DNA from: Rhizomys pruinosus
Lineage: Eukaryota; Chordata; Mammalia; Rodentia; Spalacidae
NCBI GenBank assembly: GCA_009823505.1
Contig: VZQC01005897.1
Coordinates: 651,397-715,396 of the forward strand
Direction of reading: 5' to 3'
DNA: 64,000 bases
The notes below the pieces were generated by a model. It saw only the letters and a list, made by a program, of their open reading frames with translations. It did not search any database and was not told the origin of the DNA. How positions within the stretch are numbered: the stretch's first letter is position 1; each line of letters starts with the position of its first letter. Shown in pieces: positions 22,758 to 35,309 of this stretch. The position numbers were made by a program, and so were the translations under genes.

Positions 22758-23281
22758 CTTTTTTTTTATGTTTAGGAGTTCACATTTTTCTTTTAATTTT
22801 ATATTACTCTAAATATGAGTATAAACCTTCCGCCCATATACATTAATTACCAGTCTGAAAGTAAGTTGTAAGTTAATTCTATGGCTCATTAAGATATTCA
22901 CATTCTAACGTCACAGTTGCTTTCAGATAGAAAGAAATATAACAACAACATTGCTCAGCTTTTCTTTCAATTGGGGGATTTGGTACTAGCATCCACAAAT
23001 GAGGGAAATCATCCCCTGTTTGTTTTGGGGGACTGTGTTACTTCACTTAGCATCCATTTATCTGCAAATCTCATGGTGTCATCTTTCTTTACCACTGTAT
23101 AGAACTCCATTGTATAGATGTACCATATTTTTGATATCCACTCATTTGTTGAGGGGCATTTGGGTTGGTTCCAATTTTTCGATACTGTGAAAAGAGCTTC
23201 AATAAACATAGATGTGCACGTATCTTTGCGGTAGGATGAGTCTTGTGGGTATATACCCAGGAGTGGTATGGCCCCTTTGGA
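22758..23281 (-). mobile_element. L1 3' end (second of two in series), 5' truncated
   Basis: A second 3' UTR portion (22758-22970) followed by the ORF2 C-terminal region. Minus-strand translation 23287-23009 contains LGIYPQDSSYRKDTCTSMF and WISKIWYIYTMEFYTVVKK, typical of the ORF2 end. It stops abruptly at 23281. Confidence 0.92.
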
Positions 23282-23907
23282 ATGCAAAGACCATCAAACA
23301 GGTTATCAAACAGAGATTGATGGAAGCAGGAAATGGAAACAGGGGAGCAATGCAATCATATTTGGCCATCCATGTGGTGTGTAGGGAACTGCAATGCAGG
23401 GGTAGAAAGGTGAAGGTGAGGGCCAGGATAGGGATGAGCTTATGGAAGGCTAGTGACGCAAGAAACACAGGTGGAGGGACAGGTTTGGTGGCAGATGAGT
23501 TTCAGTTGGAAAGGCTGTGGTCACAGTCCTGGCACTCCATCTTCACAGAAAGGTTGACCGGGCAGATGGATGATCCGGTCTGTAGGAGGCATGATACCCT
23601 GCACATAGCTTCCCCACAGATGTTTATTAAATACAAAGTAAACAAAGATGAAACCAGTTTCCATGTAAGCGTTCCCACAGTGGTATTTACTGGTTGGGTC
23701 CTTGCGGAAGTGAGGCTTGAATATATCCAACTTAAAAATAATTACTTACCACTTCTGTGCCCTCCCATATGTTTCTCCTTCAAGTTCCCAATTCAATTAA
23801 AAAAAAAAGCAAGATTTTGCGAATTTAAAATTGGAACTATTCAAACACACTCTTGCCTTGCCCTGATAGTATTAGTTGCTAGAGGGGTGGAGCATTTGCA
23901 ACTATGA
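23282..23907. other. Non-repetitive stretch with a ~208-codon open frame
   Basis: A plus-strand frame starting in the L1 (ATG 23212) stays open through unique DNA to a stop at 23907. The minus strand also has two moderate frames (23730-23521 and 23468-23199), and on that strand aataaa occurs near 23630. I recognise no protein family on either strand. Codon use is unremarkable by eye. It may be a chance frame, an unknown exon, or a decayed processed transcript. Confidence 0.25.
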
Positions 23908-25449
23908 CACGGAGACTGGCAAAGCTCACGAACTCAGCCTTGCAGTGTCTGTGTTTTCCAGCCTCCTTGTGTTATGGCTGGTCCTTTCATCCTAGGACTT
24001 GAACGTCTTTATCTCATTGGAATATGTTGGATAGCAGGTTTCCATCTGGGCCTCTCGAAATGTGATTAGTATATATGTGCTGGTTCAAATATAATGTGAC
24101 AGCTTGCATTCTTTACCCTGGGCCCTACGTTATATGCTGTGTGGGGGGTTTTAACAGACTCCAACTAGAAATATCTTACCACAATCTGGAAGTACTTTGA
24201 TGATCGCAAATTACATCCCTGTGCAGCAGCTCGGGAATTCATGCACCCTGATCATTCTCAATATGATATTATCTCTATTTGATTCTTCACTGACCCAACA
24301 GCCTCGCAGAAGGCAGGAAAGCCTCATTCACATTGGGCTCTGTCCCCATCCCAGCTCAACACATGAGGAATATAGTGGATAGATCAGTCAGGTCAGATCT
24401 ACTAAGATCTCCATGCTTGAATATTTATCTCACTTCTGTTTTCACTGTGTAGTGGGGCAGGATCTTCACCCAGACCAGTTACAAACTGAGATCACTTACC
24501 TCACAGAGTGGGTAGGGTAAAACAATATCATGCATTTTCCCATCATAATATAACAAAGTCTGATTATGGTTATTTGTTCTTTTTCTCATTTGAACTCTGT
24601 TTGAAAGAATCTCTGCTAGTTTTCTTTCAAATTTTCAGAATGAGTTCTTCTTTTACCCCCACCCCTAGTCATCCCAGCCAGGTGCCCAGAACCCTACCAC
24701 TGTGGAATCTCTGACTCATGCTTGCCAAAGTAGAACTGTAGACTAGGATTCATTCTTCTCTGACTAACTTCTTCTCAACACATGTTGACTCATTAGAAAT
24801 TGTGAGAAGAAAGTTAGCAAAAGTCATTGACTTTTACTGCTTCCTTTGCAATTTTTTTCTTTATAACAAATTAATTGCACACTGGGTACCACATAATTCC
24901 ACATCCACTTTAAGAGTACCTACTAGAGAAAAAAAAAACACTGGAAAGTGCTCTTTTTGGACATCATAAAATTTAAGACATGGGGGAAAATCTTAGCATG
25001 TTGTTATGGCTGGAAATAAGGGAACTTGGTTAGGTTGAAAGGTACCTTTGAAGAGAAGTGGAAGACGTCAGTGAAGGAAAGCTGGAGAATAACCCAGGCA
25101 GTGGGTGAAGGGTGGAGAGGGTGGTTGCCAGCACGTGGAAGTGGAAGGTTCTGGGCCTTCCTCATAGTCCCCTCATGACTTCTGCAAGGAAGAGGCATTT
25201 CACCTTGTCACAAAGACAGAGATTCTGGTCATTGAGCCTTTTTCTTACATTTTAATGTGTTGTGTTTTGCTTTTACGATGAGACAGGTGCTCCTCTCTTA
25301 GGGTAGAGAGTGTTTGGGAGGATTATGGAAATTTGAACCTAAGAATCTATTCATCCCTTCAAAGTTCAGCTACGATTCTGTTTCTCTGACACCCTCTCAT
25401 ATTACCCTTAGGGTTCTTTCTCTTCCAGGGCTCCATGTGGTGTTTCTAC
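23908..25449. other. Single-copy stretch, nothing recognised
   Basis: No repeat, RNA gene or coding exon recognised. Confidence 0.5.
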
Positions 25450-25790
25450 CTCTAATGTGCAGTGGCATATAATAATCTAATCTCAAATTAGTGGCTTGAA
25501 ATATTTATAAGACATTTCGTGCTTTTTATTCTACGGACCACGGATTTTAAACAGGGCTCAACAGAAGTGGCTTATCTTGGCCATGTAATATTAGCTGGGA
25601 GCAGGTCCACTGGGGTTGGAGAAACTAATATGGTTTCATCTTATGATGGGGAGGCTGGGAGACCAAGAGGACGGCTGAATCTCATTGTTTAGAAAGCTGG
25701 TAGATCTTCTCTTCAGAGTAGCTCAGCTCTTCAAAAGAACAAAGTGGGAAGTTCTCAGGTTGTATCTGTCACCGTATCCTTCCCATGATT
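25450..25790. mobile_element. Ancient mammalian repeat, family unclear
   Basis: The wording ctcaaattagtggcttgaaa, acatttcgtgctttttattctacgg and agggctcaacagaagtggc resembles a widespread ancient mammalian repeat of MaLR or DNA-transposon type. I cannot fix the family or orientation. Confidence 0.4.
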
Positions 25791-25864
25791 GGGGTTCAGA
25801 CTGCTCAGATTAACTAATCTGTGCGGGTTGGACACATAAATTGGGTAAATACCTTGGTCAGAGA

Positions 25865-26010
25865 GTTGGTTTTGGAATGAAATGGTGGGTTTGATTCCCA
25901 ACTTTAGAATTTATTTAAGAGCTCTAAATGTGCATCCTTCCTCTGTGTTTCTATGCTTTTCCAAAATAAACTGAGTTGATGAGTTCATAATGATTGTTAG
26001 AGTGAACAAG
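25865..26010 (+). mobile_element. MIR SINE fragment
   Basis: gagttggttttggaatga, then ggtttgattcccaactt, then ttcataatgattgttagagtgaac follow MIR core order. Diverged. Confidence 0.55.
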
Positions 26011-27941
26011 TTATTGTTTGTATTCTAAGTGTCCAGAGCATGGGAGGAGGGCAACTCTCATTCTTAAATTTTGGTTTAAGACTTCTTTACTCTCTCCAAA
26101 TGTTCAAACACATTTCAACAAACTTATTGATGCATATGAAGGAAAAGTTATCTCAGTTGGTAAGTAGAATGTTAAAAAAAACACCCAAGGTATAACCATG
26201 TTAGAATACATGGTAGGAGACACTTAACAGAACACTAATACGTGAGTATTCACACAAGGCCCCCAGGCACAAACATGAGTAAGGTTGTGCCAAAAGCTAT
26301 GGTTCCTTAGGATCAGCTATCACACCATGGCTGACTTATCCTTGAGAATATTCTCTGTTCTGTCTTTAGGTTACCATGGTGAACTGTGACTAATGAGCAT
26401 GCAGTAGAGGACAAAGGAAGGAAGGGGACAATGCTTAATATAATGTCCTTGACATCACAAAGAGCAGAGGACCATCTATCCTCAGTGGATTCAAATTCAC
26501 TCAGCCTGAGAGCACGGAGGACAGACTATACAGACTAAGAACATGGAGTGAGCCTTCACATTTCTTTGCTGTGGCAGTTCTACCCCTTTGCAGCCTCAGC
26601 TTCCCTTTAGAGTGTAGATTTTTGTTGCCCTTTCCCTATTCTGAAATGAACTTCATAGATAAAATAGCTTATCTTCAAGCACAATTTAAAAACTATCAGT
26701 ATTATGCTTTAACGGCAGTATAAAGGACAATGAAGGAAAAGTAATTTTATACCACAATAATGTTTCAGTATGTAAATATATGGACACAGCTCTAATAAAG
26801 AGAATAATGAAGTAGTGAAATGCTTGCACATAGTCAAGGTTGAAGTTAAGATGACATTCAGCTAGTAAAATGTGAAGTATTTTTTTCACATTTAAAAAGT
26901 AATGGTGACATAAATACATAAAACATTATGCAATTCAATAGTGCCTCATGCTCAAATATATGTGTATACATTGTATATCTATGAAGATGTTACGGATATA
27001 TTCTATGAAAATGTACAAATCATTCTGAATACTCACAGTTACAATGAACTGAATATTAATGGCAATTTTTACTTAGAAAAATTCAGGGCATATTACAACC
27101 ATGCAAAACTAATTGACGTATTTATAGTAAACGAAGTAAAGATTTGTACATGGATTACTGCAAATAAATATTTCATTGCATGATTGTCTGGCTACTCAAA
27201 CTAAAAAGTCTGTGACTTGGAAATTCGCTCGAGATAGGACAATCCCTTATCATACAGGACTTTCAGCCCATTGGAAGACATCTAGCCTCCTTATCACCAC
27301 CAACTAAGTGCTCCCTAACCATGGAGATCTGCAGTCATCCTGGTAAGACAAGCCCTATAGACTTCCCACATTCTCCTAATCATTCCGTAAATGTGTGGCT
27401 GCTTTCTAACATGGCTCTTTAACGTGCTAGCATCTCATATGCTCACACAATGACAAGCTCTATTATTTTCTTCTTTTCTTTTCTTTCTTTCTTTTTTTTT
27501 GCCAACAATAAAATATGCTTCCAGAGGTTAAATGGTACATACGTATTGTAATTCATAGTGTCAAACCATATTTAATTGTATTTTGTTTAGAGTTTTGTCC
27601 TGGTGCTTACACTTTATGTAAATTGAAGACTGGCAGAAAATAAGCACATGGAGTACAGAAATGTTCATTCAGGGAAGTACTGTGCGTGACCCAGATGTCA
27701 TTATATAGACAAGCCTGCAAATACACAGCACTGAGTGAGTCCCAGAGCACAGTGTGGACTCCCAGGGACTGTACAGTTCAGACTCATCAGCTGGGACAAA
27801 TGTACCATTCTAGTGGAAGGTATTGACAACAGGAAGGCTGTGCTTCGTTTTGGTGGAGGGGAAGTAAATGGTATATGGAGGACTCTCTATGCCTTACTCT
27901 TAATGTTTGCCATGAACCTAAATCTCTGAAGAATGAAATTT
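26011..27941. other. AT-rich single-copy stretch
   Basis: Nothing recognised except a short CT-rich patch at 27468-27500. Confidence 0.5.
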
Positions 27942-28195
27942 AGGGAGCTGGAGAGGTGGCTCAGTGGTTAAACAGACTTCCTGCTTTTGCAGAGGACTCA
28001 GCTTTGGTTCCCAGCACCTACATGACAACTCACAACTGTCTGTAACTTCAGTTCCGTGGGATCTGATGTCCCTGAGGCCGTCTTCTGGTTTCTGTATGCA
28101 TGTAGTATACGTATATACGTATAGGCAAAATATTTACACATAATACAAAATAAGCATGTCTTTAAGAATTTAAAACATAAAATAAATAAATAAAA
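27942..28195 (+). mobile_element. Older B2-type SINE
   Basis: gagctggagaggtggctcag head, cagcacctacatgac body and an A-rich tail with aaataaataaataaaa. More diverged than the young B2 group. Confidence 0.85.
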
Positions 28196-29410
28196 TCAGC
28201 TTTATTTTCAAAGAGGTACTGGCTTATTTCCATTGGAGTGAGGAAGCTGAGCCCAAGGCTGCTGAGTCAGCAATGAAGAGCTTAGGCCTTGCTGACTCAC
28301 AGGCGGGGGGGGGGGGCATAGCTCCTCAGTCCATATTTCTGTTTCTTCTTCACTCACTCTTCATCTGGTATCTTCATCCTCACCCACCTCTGGGAATGGC
28401 TGTAGCTTACTTAACGGGTGTAATTAGAGAAAAAAAAAATATCTTGACCAATGCGACTTGAGCTCATTAATGAAATTATGCTAGTTGATGCAGATTAAGT
28501 ACTTGAACTAGTGCCTCACACTCAAAATGTATATAAAGGTAGCTTGATATATGTCATTTATTATTGTAGAAGCCTTTGGCAGGAAGGAGGTTTATGGGTA
28601 GTATGGGCATCATGACTTGCTTTCTGCGCCATCATATTTAGTTCAGCAACTTCATTTTGGTCACATTGTTTGTAACTCTTTATACTAGGACATTCTTTGC
28701 ATAGCATGTAATCTTTGCCCTGGAGGATCTTATTAGGTGTGTTGGGGGAGAAGATCAGGATCAAAGAATAATGAACAAGACAAAGAAAAACACAGAAAGA
28801 TCAGTGTCATGAAAGGCGAGACATGGCATCACAGGCTTGGGCAATTCCAGTTTCTGACAATAGCAGAGATCAATTGAAAGAAAAAATCATGTAATCAGAG
28901 AAAGTGGGGGTGACTCTGATTGGTAATATTTGACAATAAAAATGAAGTAGAAGCCCAGAAGGATTAAGATTTTCAAGAGGAAAAATCCCAGGTGGCTCAG
29001 AAATTAAGAACTAGCCAATCAGGAGAATCAAATGAGGAGCTTTCAAATCAGTTCATAAAACCCAGCCTACCTTAATGGTCAGAACTTCCATAGAAAGGTC
29101 TGGAGATTTTATTCTGTTGCAAACTTCTCAAATTCTGTTGATCAGTTGTGATCTTCATACCTACAGTAACATTGTTGTTTGCAGGTAAGAAATCCAGGTA
29201 CCCATCCTATACCATATGTACTGAAGTGTGGACCCAGCACTCTGGGCTTTAACAAGCATACAAACATAGGATACTGAGACATACATTAGTTAGAAAGCCA
29301 CAGGACCAGTGCAGAGAGAAACAAGCCAGCAGCATCACTTTCTTCACAGCAAGAGGTCAGTGAATGCGTAAGTGACCAAAATATGGAGATAAGAGTCATT
29401 GACTTCCTTT
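28196..29410. other. Single-copy stretch with a G-run
   Basis: A run of about 13 G lies at 28304-28316. No gene or repeat family recognised. Confidence 0.5.
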
Positions 29411-29427
29411 AAAAATTATTTTGAAAG

Positions 29428-29574
29428 CCGGGCATGGTGGCGCATGTCTTTAATCCTAGCACTTGGGAGGTAGAGGCAGGCGGATCTTTGTGCGTTCAAG
29501 GCCAGCCTGGTCTACAAAGTGAGTTCCAGGACAGCTGGGGCTACAGGGAGACCTTGTCTCGAAAAGACCAAAAA
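29428..29574 (+). mobile_element. Young B1 SINE with 17-bp TSD
   Basis: Plus-strand B1 flanked by aaaaattattttgaaag at 29411-29427 and 29575-29591. Confidence 0.97.
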
Positions 29575-29596
29575 AAAAATTATTTTGAAAGATTAA

Positions 29597-29722
29597 TTTC
29601 TTTTATTTATGAGTTCTTTGTTTGTATAGACAAATGTGCACCTTACCTATGCCTAGTGCTTATGGAGACCAGAGGAGGGCATCAGATTCCCTGGAGCTGG
29701 AGTTACAGGTGGATTGAGACAG
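29597..29722 (-). mobile_element. B2-type SINE fragment
   Basis: Minus-strand 3' part (gagaccagaggagggcatcagattcc, ggagctggagttacaggtgg) of an older B2; the head is missing. Confidence 0.75.
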
Positions 29723-29889
29723 ACAGGAAAGCGTGTTTCTTTCTGATTAGCTTTACATAAATCAGGCTTGAGACTTCCTGGAAGGCAGGGGTCTTTGTGT
29801 GATCATATGCTTCTCAGCATCTAGGCATACAAATTGGGATGTTTTCACACTGTCTGATCAAAGTCTTTGATTATCTAGGTATAACCACT

Positions 29890-30280
29890 GAGTCAGCAAC
29901 ATAAGAGTCATCTGGGATCTTGGGCTTGTATGATGGCTCAGCTGGTACAGGTGACTGCTGTCAAACCTAATGACTGAGTTCGATCCCCAGGACCCACATG
30001 GTAGAAGGTGAGGACAGAGTTCTGAGAGTTGTCCTCTGATATCCACATATGTAGTATGCACATTGCCCTCACACCCTTCATAGAAAAACATATTTAATTT
30101 TTAAAATAAATAGATTAAAATTTTAAAGGAATTGTCTGCAACCTTTAGAATGGCAATTTCTCCATGCCCACTTTGAAGAACCTAGATCAGAGTGTCTGTG
30201 GGAGGAGCCAGCAATCTGTGTTTTTACATCCCTTCAGGTGATTCTGAAGAACAGAAAGGTGTCAACGCCGTGACTTAGAC
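29890..30280 (+). mobile_element. MER5A-like DNA transposon, split by a B3
   Basis: agcaacataagagtcatctggg (29897-29918) and ccagcaatctgtgttttta...caggtgattctgaaga (30210-30250) are the two hallmark blocks of MER5-type hAT elements. They are separated by a B3 insertion. Confidence 0.65.
29927..30120 (+). mobile_element. B3 SINE
   Basis: Head gatggctcagctggtac, body gagttcgatccccaggacccacatgg, then gttgtcctctgatatccac and an A-rich tail. Inserted in the MER5-like element. Confidence 0.8.
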
Positions 30281-31619
30281 CATAAGGAAATTCATTTTCT
30301 TACTATGCAAGAAGGGCCAAGCTCTTGCCTCTTTCTCTATGACTTCTTTATTTGTGTCCATTTCCCCAAAGCTGGCTTCCAGTGGCCATAACACCTAGAG
30401 GCAGAAAATGAGCTAACTAGTCCTGTCTCTTTTCCAAAGAGGGGAGATACCTTTCCTAGAAATCCTCTCACTAGTCTCATCCAAGTTTCAGCTGCCAAAA
30501 TCTGGTTACCTGACCAGGTCCATGGTCAATTACTGGAATGGAGTGGAAAAATGATTGGCTAAAATCACACAAGACCTGTGTCATATGGCCAGGTCACAGA
30601 GGAACATAGCTGAACCCAGAAAGATTCCCAGGGTAAGAAGATCATAGGGCAAGGAGGTGGTGCAGGGAAACAGCCACTTACAAACATGGCCATTTGGTCC
30701 ACACCACAGCAGATTCTTTTACTCCATGGAGACTTCTATTTAGAACCTGCAGACTTGATCTGCAAAAGCTGATCATCCTAGACTATTAGCCCATCGAAAT
30801 TTCAGGTCGCTGCCAACAACCTATGCACCACAACATTTCTACATTTTGATGATTCTGGTGTGACATTTAAAACCAGCTGAGTATAATACTATATTAAAGA
30901 GTCCTTCAGCAGCATCAGTTAGAGATCTGTTTCATCTATTTTAGCTAAATGTTCTATATTTTTATACCAGAGCTTTGAGATAATTATAATTAAAAGGACA
31001 CAAAACGGTGACTAAAATATGTATTTCCCTTCTACACGTCTTCATGCTACTTCAAATGACAGGTGTTTCTTAAGAACGGAAATTCTGTTCATTGCCATCT
31101 TTGCTATCTCTTCTATAGCAAAAAAAATGTAGAATTTTAAACCATGATTTTTTTTTTTAACAGAAAAACTCTGAGATGATGAACAGATTGCTTTGATCGC
31201 TGCTTTGCTGAACAACGCACACAGCTGTTTGGAGATAGGTAGGAATACATCAAACATTTAATTTTTGCTTGACTCTCACATGAAACCCTTAGTCGGGAAG
31301 ATCAGTAATTACCAAACCCCCTTCTCAATCAGACATGAATGCCATGTAGCTCTGCAATTGCTTAGCTATAATATGGAACTGATCTCAGCAGACGTAGTAA
31401 ACTGCAGTTCATAACCAGAACAGTCTAGAAAATATTCACACAGCCTGCGTTTCATTGTTGGTCTGCACTCCAGCCTTGCCCAGGCTTCTCATTTCTTGAG
31501 CTTTTCAATTAAGTGCTTGCCTCATTTATATTCTACATCTGATCAAACACCAAAAAATGTGGATTAGTCACATTCCTACCTAAATTTGAACATTATGTAA
31601 CAAGTGTCCCAGAAGTTTG
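30281..31619. other. Single-copy stretch, nothing recognised
   Basis: No repeat, RNA gene or exon recognised. Confidence 0.5.
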
Positions 31620-31830
31620 AGAACAAACCTCAATGTGGTATTTTGGAAAGAGCCCTGGGCTGGGATACTCAGCTCACACTGACTCCATCAACTCTACGCC
31701 AAGTCGGCCTGGTAACTTGTGATCAATACCCTTTATACTCCTGGACTTTAAATTTCCAGGGCAAAATGAAGAGGGCTGGAACTCATCATCTCTGAGTTCC
31801 CCATCAGTTCCATTGTTCTGGTCAGAGGAT
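31620..31830 (+). mobile_element. MIR-like or other ancient SINE
   Basis: gtattttggaaagagccctgggctgg near the start, and aaaatgaagagggctggaactcatcatctctgag near the end, match ancient mammalian SINE wording. Confidence 0.5.
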
Positions 31831-31839
31831 AATTAAGGG

Positions 31840-31998
31840 AGGGGCAGTTTGGCTTAGTGCGGAAAAACCCTTCCATTCATGTCTAGGCTCAGCTACTTAT
31901 TAACTGTGTGACCTTGGGCGAATTATTTAAAATCTCTGAGAGTGTTTTTACATGGGTAGAATGGAGATAACATCAGCCTAGCTCTCAAGTAATTATGA
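31840..31998 (+). mobile_element. MIR SINE
   Basis: ctacttattaactgtgtgaccttgggcgaattatttaaaatctctgag is close to the MIR core. It is followed by gggtagaatggagataacat. Confidence 0.88.
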
Positions 31999-32166
31999 GG
32001 ACCAAAAAAAAAAAAAAAAAAATAGTGGGAGTAGCTAGCATGGGTGCAGCTTTATTTATAGCACAATTTAAATGGAGAGTAAGAGGTCCACCGTGCCTTC
32101 TTTTCCTATCTTCTCTAAAAACTTTGGAGCAAAAATTAATAAGTAAAATAATGAAATAAATGTAGT

Positions 32167-32470
32167 TTGGCTGGAGAGAGGACTCAGCAGCTAAGGGCAC
32201 TTGTTGCTCTTTTATTTATTTTATTTATTTTTTATGTGTATGAGTGTACTGTCTGCATGTAGGTTTGTGCACCTGTGTCATGCAATGCCATGGAGGTCAG
32301 AAGAAAGTGTCGGATTCCCCTGGAACTGGAGTTAAAGAGAGTTCTCAGCTGCCATGTGGGTGCTGGGGATCGAACCTGGGTCCTCTGCAAGAGCAGTCAT
32401 TGCTCTTAACTGCTAGGCCATCTCTCCAGCCCCACTTGTTGCTCTTATAGAACACCTAGGTTTGGCCACC
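32167..32470 (+). mobile_element. Older B2 fragment split by a younger B2
   Basis: The head ggctggagagaggactcagcag (32168-32211) continues after the nested minus-strand B2 at 32434-32470. Confidence 0.75.
32212..32433 (-). mobile_element. B2 SINE with 13-bp TSD
   Basis: Full-length minus-strand B2 without the internal duplication. Flanked by acttgttgctctt (32199-32211 and 32434-32446). Confidence 0.96.
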
Positions 32471-32529
32471 ATCGATGACAATGTATGAAAACACACTGAT
32501 CAAAACTGAAGCATAACATATTTTTAGGA

Positions 32530-32745
32530 CAAAGGGCCAAAGCCTTGGAGTCAAATAGTCCTGAACCTATGTGGAAGTTCTATAATACTCTGTACTTATA
32601 AATTGCTTAACTTTTCTAGCTTTTCTGATTTATAAATGGAAATTAAGATTTGACTCTCCAGGCTTGTGATAAGGATTATAAGAAATGAAATGCAAAATGC
32701 TTCTGGTATAGTACTTAATGTATGGTAAGTGCTCAAGATAGATGC
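32530..32745 (+). mobile_element. MIR SINE
   Basis: ccttggagtcaaatagtcctgaac, attgcttaacttttctagc, gataaggattataagaaatg and gtaagtgctcaag follow MIR order to its end. Confidence 0.75.
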
Positions 32746-33199
32746 AGGTATATATGCATATATATATAAGCAGGGTAAATACATATATGCTCCACATATA
32801 TTTAATTTTATTTTTCTAAGTAAAACATACAAAAACATAGAAAGTCCTCATTATTCAAAACTTTATCTAAAATCCTATGCTTATCAGATCGTGAAAACAA
32901 GAGTCTTTAAAACACAAAAATGTTTACCAATGAGCTGTCTACTTATAATGGTATCCATTTTAGAAATTCTTCTTCACTTAAAGAGCAATATCCATTTCTG
33001 TACATCCATTGTATATTTGTAGGGTCTGTGTCAGATAATAAATCATAAACATCTGGTAGCAAACCACAATTGCAAGTCTTAAAATATTACCAGATTTCAT
33101 AAAATTTATTTAAGTTATATTGGAAATTTTGCCATATCACACTTTTAAGTAACTGACAAATAAAAATTTGGCAAAATTAGAATAATGAAAAATTTGACA

Positions 33200-33315
33200 T
33201 GTCAGGCATTGGGCCTCACACTCAGGAAGCAGAGAACTTCAAGTTTGAAACTAGCCTGGTCTACACAGAGAGTTATAGGATAACCTGAAGTACATAGTAA
33301 GACCCAGTGTTAAAG
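33200..33315 (+). mobile_element. Diverged B1-like SINE
   Basis: aggcattgggcctcacactcaggaagcagag and gtctacacagagagtta keep B1 order. Confidence 0.65.
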
Positions 33316-33638
33316 TAAAACAAAACAGAAAAAAATAATTGAAGTAAGACATCTGGAATTTTGGTGTGAAAGGCTCTTTAAGAGAAATGTTTTGACTGTC
33401 AAAGGCCTAACAGAGATTCTTAGTAAAATGATACATATTTTCAAGCAGAAGGTCCTTCCGTGATCATGCAGTAAAAGACAAATCGATGCAACAAATGCTC
33501 CATTATTACATTGTATTGTTTTTCTCATTAGAGTGACATCAAGTTTAAACAGTCCATTAAATTATTTCTGAAAAATGATTTAATGATACATAATTGATAT
33601 TATAGTCTAAAACTTATTAGGTAAGAAAAGCAAAATAA

Positions 33639-33782
33639 GTCGGGCATGGTGGCCCACATCTTAAACCTAGCACTTGGGAGGCAGAGGCAGGTGGATCTTT
33701 GTGAGTTCAAGTCCAGCCTGGTCTACAGAGTGAGCTCCAGGACAGCTGAAGCTACAGGGAGACCCTGTCTCAAAAAGACTAA

Positions 33783-33822
<40 letters not shown>

Positions 33823-33828
33823 ATGGAA
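33639..33828 (+). mobile_element. B1 SINE with AAAT tail and 16-bp TSD
   Basis: Flanked by aagaaaagcaaaataa (33623-33638 and 33829-33844). The tail is an (AAAT)n array of about 11 units. Confidence 0.96.
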
Positions 33829-34098
33829 AAGAAAAGCAAAATAAATATATTTTCAAAATGTTTCTACCCTTTCTCAAGGTAAATTGTTCCAGTAAACTCT
33901 CTCTAACACCAAAACCTCTAAAACTCTGGTCTCTATTTTAAGTAGATTCACAGTTAATAAGAAATGGAAATCAAGAAATAGTATGTGGTAAACTGAGTCG
34001 TAGCTGGCCTGGTGCTGCCCAGATAAATAGGTTAATTTTCTAGCTTTCTTTGAATCTATATCTATCAGGAAACAGTTGGTAAGATATAGTGAAAATGT

Positions 34099-34345
34099 GT
34101 TTTTTTTTTTAATTTTATTTATTTCCGTATGTGTACGAATGTATTGTCTGCATGCAAGTCTGTGCACCCGTGACGTGCAATGCCGCGGAGGTCAGAAGAG
34201 GGCGTCGGACTCCCCTGGAACTGGAGTTCTCCTGGAATTGGAGTTTCAGACGGCTCTCGGCCGCCATGTGGGTGCTGGGGATCGAACCCGGGTCCTCTGC
34301 AAGAGCGGTCGGCGCTCTTAACCGCTAGGCCATCACTCCAGCCCC
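34099..34345 (-). mobile_element. Young B2 SINE with TSD
   Basis: Minus-strand B2 with duplicated internal segment and many intact CpGs (gccgcggaggtc, gcgtcgg). Flanked by agtgaaaatgt at 34088-34098 and 34346-34356. Confidence 0.97.
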
Positions 34346-34639
34346 AGTGAAAATGTTTTGTGAGAATTTCAATGAAAGTCCCTAAAAGGGGGAAGGTGTG
34401 GCTTTTTTCTCTCCTTCCTCTTTCCTGCTCTCTGGGTTGAGGGTGAGCTCTCTTGGACTATGATGCGAATGACACATACTGAGGATGACAGGAAAGAATA
34501 TTAGATTCCAGGCCACCATGGATCTCTCATACTGAGCTCTAGTTTGGAATTTTATTACATATCAGAAAAATGCATAATATATATCACTTAAACTCCTTGT
34601 TTTGAACTTTTCTAGTATATAAATATATTTAGTCACATT

Positions 34640-34805
34640 TCAGTTTTTATTACATTTATTTGTTTGTGAGCATATGTGACAAAGTGTTCTAATGGAGGTG
34701 AAAGGACAACTTATGGGAATCAATTCTTCCAACACATCAGGGTTAGGAATTGAACTCAGACTTAGCACCAATTGCCTTTACCTACTGAGCCACCTTTCTG
34801 AGCTC
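34640..34805 (-). mobile_element. B3 SINE
   Basis: gaattgaactcagacttagcacc and tacctactgagccacc mark the minus-strand head. Diverged tail near 34640-34680. Confidence 0.75.
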
Positions 34806-35309
34806 AACTTAATTACATTTAATAAGTCCTTTAAAATTCACTGAAAAAGCTATTTGTAGTTTTTGAAGTGCATTTTCACTCCTTATTTTGGGAAGGAAAT
34901 ACAGAAGATCTGGACTGGCAGGGTGCTGGGATAAAGGGAAGAAATGTCTTATTTTGTTACTCAGTAAAATTCCAAAAAACAAGGCAGTCTTGTCTGGTTG
35001 CTTCCTGATTTACTTACCTCTGAGTGTTGATGTACTTTAATAGATGCCTCCCATTTAATATCTTGTAACATTGATACCACAATGTTTGGTTGGATAAGAA
35101 GGGTGTTTAGAATTATGTAATGCAATGTCTGACCAGTTCAGAAATCTGTATAATATTCCCGTCAGAGGATCATCTGGCCTTTGTTAAAACATTTTGCTGA
35201 GAAAGTATTAAAGGCTCACGGTTCATGGGAGGGATTTTCTTGGGTTGATTTGAAAGCTTCCTATTAAAAATTTCTACCTGCTATGTTACATAAGTTCTAC
35301 AAACTGGAC

